From NCBI GenBank assembly GCA_039923455.1, contig JBDTCS010000085.1:1-16471 (forward strand): a DNA stretch of 16,471 nt, in the 5' to 3' direction. Source of the DNA: JBDTCS01 sp039923455. Its GTDB lineage: Bacteria; Bacteroidota; Ignavibacteria; Palsa-1295. Under the pieces are notes generated by a model. That model did not search any database and had not been told where the DNA came from. It worked only from the letters and a program-made list of their open reading frames with translations. A program made the position numbers and the translations under genes. This document shows positions 14,151 through 16,471 of the stretch, in pieces (the stretch's first letter is position 1; each line of letters begins with the position of its first letter).

Positions 14151-15017
14151 CTATCTCAGCACGCTCTCCAGCGCTGAGCGGGCGTCTGTTTTTTCGTCGC
14201 GATACTTAATGATGATCGGCGCATAGAGCGAGAGTCCGTGCTCTTTTGCGAAGTCCGATTTATGCCCGACTGCTCGTGCACCCGCAACTACGACAGCTCC
14301 TTCGGGAATAACCAGCGGACCGTTCGGTCCCTCACGCGTGATAATCCGTGAATTTACGACATCATAAACCGGAGTCGAACCCGTAAGCACCACTCCCGTA
14401 CCCAAAACAGCCCGACGCTTTACGATACAGCCCTCGTAGACACCGGTATTTCCACCAAGGAGCACATCGTCCTCAATGATGACCGGAAGCGCACCAGCGG
14501 GCTCTAACACGCCTCCAACTTGGGCTGCCGCGCTGATATGAACTCCTGTCCCGATCTGTGCGCACGAGCCGACGAGCGCATGGGAATCGATCAGCGTGCC
14601 GGTATTCACATAGGCACCAATATTCACATAGCTGGGTGGCATGATGATCACACCGGGTGCGATATAGGCTCCATCGCGAACGCTGGAGCCGCCGGGCACG
14701 ATGCGAACGTTATCCTTAAGCGCAAATGTGCGAACCGGAACAGTCTCTTTGTCGAAGAACTGCCACGGCTTTCCGGTCTCGATCTCAACCAACTTACCAA
14801 GCCTGAAACCGAGGAGTATGCCTTGCTTCACCCAAGCGTTGGTTCTCCAGCCACCAATCTGAGTCGCGTCAGGCTCCGCGGCACGCACCTCACCGGAGTT
14901 TAGCATTTTGCGCAAGGCAATGTAGCTAACCGATGCCTGCGCACGTCGCAGCATCAGGTCATCGCCCGTGAGTGCTTGATGCTCTTCGATGCTTGCTTGA
15001 AGACTTTTGATATCCAT
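14151..15017 (-). CDS. dapD: 2,3,4,5-tetrahydropyridine-2,6-dicarboxylate N-succinyltransferase
   Basis: A 288-residue DapD, which transfers succinate from succinyl-CoA to tetrahydrodipicolinate in the succinylase branch of lysine and meso-diaminopimelate synthesis, in the cytoplasm. The helical N-terminal domain (about 1-95) is followed by a left-handed beta-helix of hexapeptide repeats (about 100-245). The family block MPPSYVNIGAYV, then GTLIDSHALVGSCAQIG, GGVLEP and PVIIEDDVLLG, identifies it. D144 (GTLID) aligns with the catalytic aspartate of the Escherichia coli enzyme, and the VYEG glutamate (E195) probably with the second acidic residue. The C-terminal SLYAPIIIKYRDEKT is also conserved. 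Length suits the family. It is apparently monocistronic: the upstream lipoprotein gene ends in a terminator. With dapD supplying diaminopimelate, the cell probably has Gram-negative-type peptidoglycan. Confidence 0.96.
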   Translation of the reverse strand: MDIKSLQASIEEHQALTGDDLMLRRAQASVSYIALRKMLNSGEVRAAEPDATQIGGWRTNAWVKQGILLGFRLGKLVEIETGKPWQFFDKETVPVRTFALKDNVRIVPGGSSVRDGAYIAPGVIIMPPSYVNIGAYVNTGTLIDSHALVGSCAQIGTGVHISAAAQVGGVLEPAGALPVIIEDDVLLGGNTGVYEGCIVKRRAVLGTGVVLTGSTPVYDVVNSRIITREGPNGPLVIPEGAVVVAGARAVGHKSDFAKEHGLSLYAPIIIKYRDEKTDARSALESVLR

Positions 15018-15060
15018 GTGTCAATCGTTGGGTAACGGAATGAATCGTTTGGTTACTCGC

Positions 15061-15105
15061 ACAAAAGAAAAAGCCCTTCCGTGATAATTCATCAGGGAAG
15101 GGCTT
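15061..15105 (-). terminator. intrinsic terminator of the lipoprotein gene
   Basis: AAGCCCTTCC (15071-15080) pairs exactly with GGAAGGGCTT (15096-15105). An inner TGAT/ATCA pairing (15082-15085 with 15091-15094) extends the stem after one mismatch. On the minus strand the stem is followed by TTTCTTTTGT (15070-15061). It lies about 60 bases past the lipoprotein stop codon and separates that gene from dapD. Confidence 0.85.
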
Positions 15106-15166
15106 AACGCGAAATTCGCAATTTTTATTTCTCTACGTTCGGCTTTTGTCAGCCGAACATTACTCG

Positions 15167-16201
15167 TTACTTTAACTTGAAGCTAACAGCTGCTTTTTCG
15201 AGAATTGCCTTATAGCTCGATTCAAGTGAAGTTGGCCAGTTGATCGTCACACGATAAACCATTTTGCCCTTTGCGATAAAATAGGCGCGCGAACCAGCCG
15301 AAGAAACGAAAGAGTAGTTGATTACTTTCGCAGGTTGACCACCGATCGTCGCGCTTGAAACAGCTGCACCACGATAGATCTTCTTTGAATTTTCGTCGAC
15401 GAACTTTCCAAGATCAGCGCCGCCAGCGTTATCGAGCAGATCTACTTGTAGCGTAGCATCGTTACGCTCACCCTTGATTACAACGCCCTTTGCCGAAGCA
15501 CGGATGTTGAAATTGTTGGGGTACTCCACCGAGTAGCCGCTACCGTTATAGGTGCTGAATGTTTCGGATGGTTTGATATCTTCCATCAGCGCAGCCTCAG
15601 TCGCGCTATCCAATTTGCCGCCCGTCATTTTGATCACGTGTGCAAGCACAACAGATTTTTCAGCGAGCTCAAACACCGGCTTGTACTTCGCCATCCGACT
15701 CGGGCCGAAGCTCGAAGCATCGAAGTAGGTCATGAGTGAATCATGATCGGCAAAAATTCTGTAGCCTGCATAACCATCTTCTTCTTTGCCTTGTGTGAAT
15801 GTTAGCTTCACGGCAGGCTGTCCGCCGAGCGTTGTTTGCTCGGTCGCACCGAAGGTCACGCCTTCCAAGTTCTGCTTATAGGCCTCGAGTGCTTGCTCTT
15901 TCGTCTTGCCCTCTTCGACGCCAACCTCGATGCGCGCACCGAAATCACCATCGGTGAAATTCTGAAATCGAGTCTTGGCTGAAGCTGTGGAGTAGTAACT
16001 CGTCTTCTTGCCCGGCTGTGCTTCGGCAACCCATGCCTTCGGAGCCTTGAAGCTAAATTTCTTGACCTCATCTTTGACGGTCACGGTCTCACCGGGTTGC
16101 ACCGGTGTCATATCTTCCGTCTTTTTTCCACAACCGGAAAGCGCATTCATCACGAGCAGCGCACAAAAAACAAATGCGACAATACTTATCTTACGATGCA
16201 T
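15167..16201 (-). CDS. two-domain lipoprotein (PsbP/Mog1-like domains)
   Basis: A 344-residue exported lipoprotein. The signal peptide MHRKISIVAFVFCALLVMNA ends in the lipobox LSGC with lipid-bearing C24. A short linker leads to two related domains, about 48-190 and 227-344. Each begins with a strand-turn pattern (FSFKAPKAWVAE and YSVEYPNNFNIR) and later contains the shared GGQPA-V/K segment (TTLGGQPAVKLTF and ATIGGQPAKVINYSF), followed by a YRIFADHD / YFIAKGKMVYRV core and a final helix ending the unit. That points to an internal duplication of a PsbP/Mog1-like (DUF1795-type) fold; the fold assignment is by eye. Such proteins are usually envelope-attached with unknown ligands. A strong terminator follows and a 15-bp tandem duplication lies 28 bases upstream of the ATG. 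Confidence 0.88.
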   Translation of the reverse strand: MHRKISIVAFVFCALLVMNALSGCGKKTEDMTPVQPGETVTVKDEVKKFSFKAPKAWVAEAQPGKKTSYYSTASAKTRFQNFTDGDFGARIEVGVEEGKTKEQALEAYKQNLEGVTFGATEQTTLGGQPAVKLTFTQGKEEDGYAGYRIFADHDSLMTYFDASSFGPSRMAKYKPVFELAEKSVVLAHVIKMTGGKLDSATEAALMEDIKPSETFSTYNGSGYSVEYPNNFNIRASAKGVVIKGERNDATLQVDLLDNAGGADLGKFVDENSKKIYRGAAVSSATIGGQPAKVINYSFVSSAGSRAYFIAKGKMVYRVTINWPTSLESSYKAILEKAAVSFKLK

Positions 16202-16228
16202 AGTCTAAATAAAGGTGAAGTTGGTAAA

Positions 16229-16258
16229 ATCTATATGTCCGACATCTATATGTCCGAC
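16229..16258. repeat. perfect 15-bp tandem duplication upstream of the lipoprotein
   Basis: ATCTATATGTCCGAC occurs twice in direct tandem (16229-16243, 16244-16258) with no mismatch. On the minus strand each unit contains TATAGAT, a -10-like sequence pointing toward the lipoprotein start 28 bases away. The duplication may double a promoter core or operator. The rest of the 107-base gap holds nothing else recognised. Confidence 0.85.
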
Positions 16259-16308
16259 TTCAAAACGACGAACTTCTATAGGTTGCACTACAGAACCGAA
16301 GAAACTCT

Positions 16309-16471
16309 CTACGGCATGGGCTTCGCACTTTGAAAGAAGCGAATATTTGCATCGAGCCCCTGCAAACGAATCTGGTCGAGAAACTTCGACGCAGAGTTCA
16401 ACAAGGAGTCAAGTTGCAATGCAAACCGGCCATCCTCGACAATGCGATAGAGAACCGTCCTATTCTTTTTG
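16309..16471 (-). CDS. C-terminus of an unidentified protein, cut by the window edge
   Basis: A minus-strand frame is open from the right edge for 53 codons to a TAG at 16311-16309. The residues run from TVLYRIVEDGRFALQLDSLL (about positions 4-23 of the fragment) to a final FFQSAKPMP. The first part resembles the wing and dimer helix of winged-helix regulators, where a strand like RTVLYRI is followed by a leucine-rich helix, but the match is only suggestive. It lies upstream of the lipoprotein on the same strand with 107 bases between, so it is a separate or distantly linked gene. Start and family cannot be seen from this window. Confidence 0.5.
   Translation of the reverse strand, partial: KKNRTVLYRIVEDGRFALQLDSLLNSASKFLDQIRLQGLDANIRFFQSAKPMP

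Overview
The window looks like chromosomal DNA of a Bacteroidota/Chlorobi-lineage bacterium (Kapabacteria- or Ignavibacteria-like). Two predicted exported proteins end in type IX secretion system (T9SS) C-terminal sorting domains, a trait confined to that superphylum. Almost no start codon is preceded by a Shine-Dalgarno sequence, which is usual there. Base composition is intermediate (estimated by eye, near 50% GC). No tRNA, rRNA, CRISPR array, transposase, integrase or reverse transcriptase was found. This is mostly ordinary chromosome with a few odd spots, and no complete novel defence or mobile system is visible.

Layout. At 174-1685 (+) lies an all-helical protein of unknown function. It converges on a secreted Asp-box (sialidase-fold) protein with a C-terminal sorting domain (1704-3554, -). 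A divergent intergenic region then leads into a PhoB-like response regulator (3823-4554, +) and a PhoR-like histidine kinase (4677-5738, +). These converge on a large secreted M23 peptidase with Ig-like repeats and a T9SS tail (5748-8024, -). Next come a small membrane protein (8204-8548, +), a 470-base stretch with decayed-looking reading frames, and a CPA-type K+(Na+)/H+ antiporter (9019-10212, +). An orphan Fis-type helix-turn-helix fragment (10213-10374, -) overlaps the start of a rhomboid protease (10361-11041, +), which ends at a clear intrinsic terminator.

From 11201 (+) there is an HRDC-domain protein whose linker is encoded by a 15-bp minisatellite. Its two-part architecture resembles HRDC accessory proteins found beside some diversity-generating retroelements, but none is present here. 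A three-gene operon follows: an unknown helical protein (12114), an RsbW-like anti-sigma/serine kinase (12534) and a polytopic membrane protein (12973-14142). It converges on dapD of lysine/peptidoglycan precursor synthesis (14151-15017, -). A two-domain lipoprotein (15167-16201, -) has its own terminator and a perfect 15-bp tandem duplication upstream. The C-terminus of an unidentified minus-strand gene runs off the right edge (16309-16471).

The best-supported themes are envelope and surface biology (two T9SS cargos, a PhoBR-like pair, a rhomboid, an antiporter, a lipoprotein, dapD) and regulation by an RsbW-like kinase. The most unusual items are the orphan Fis domain, the minisatellite HRDC protein, the uncharacterised RsbW operon and the duplicated promoter-like element at 16229-16258.
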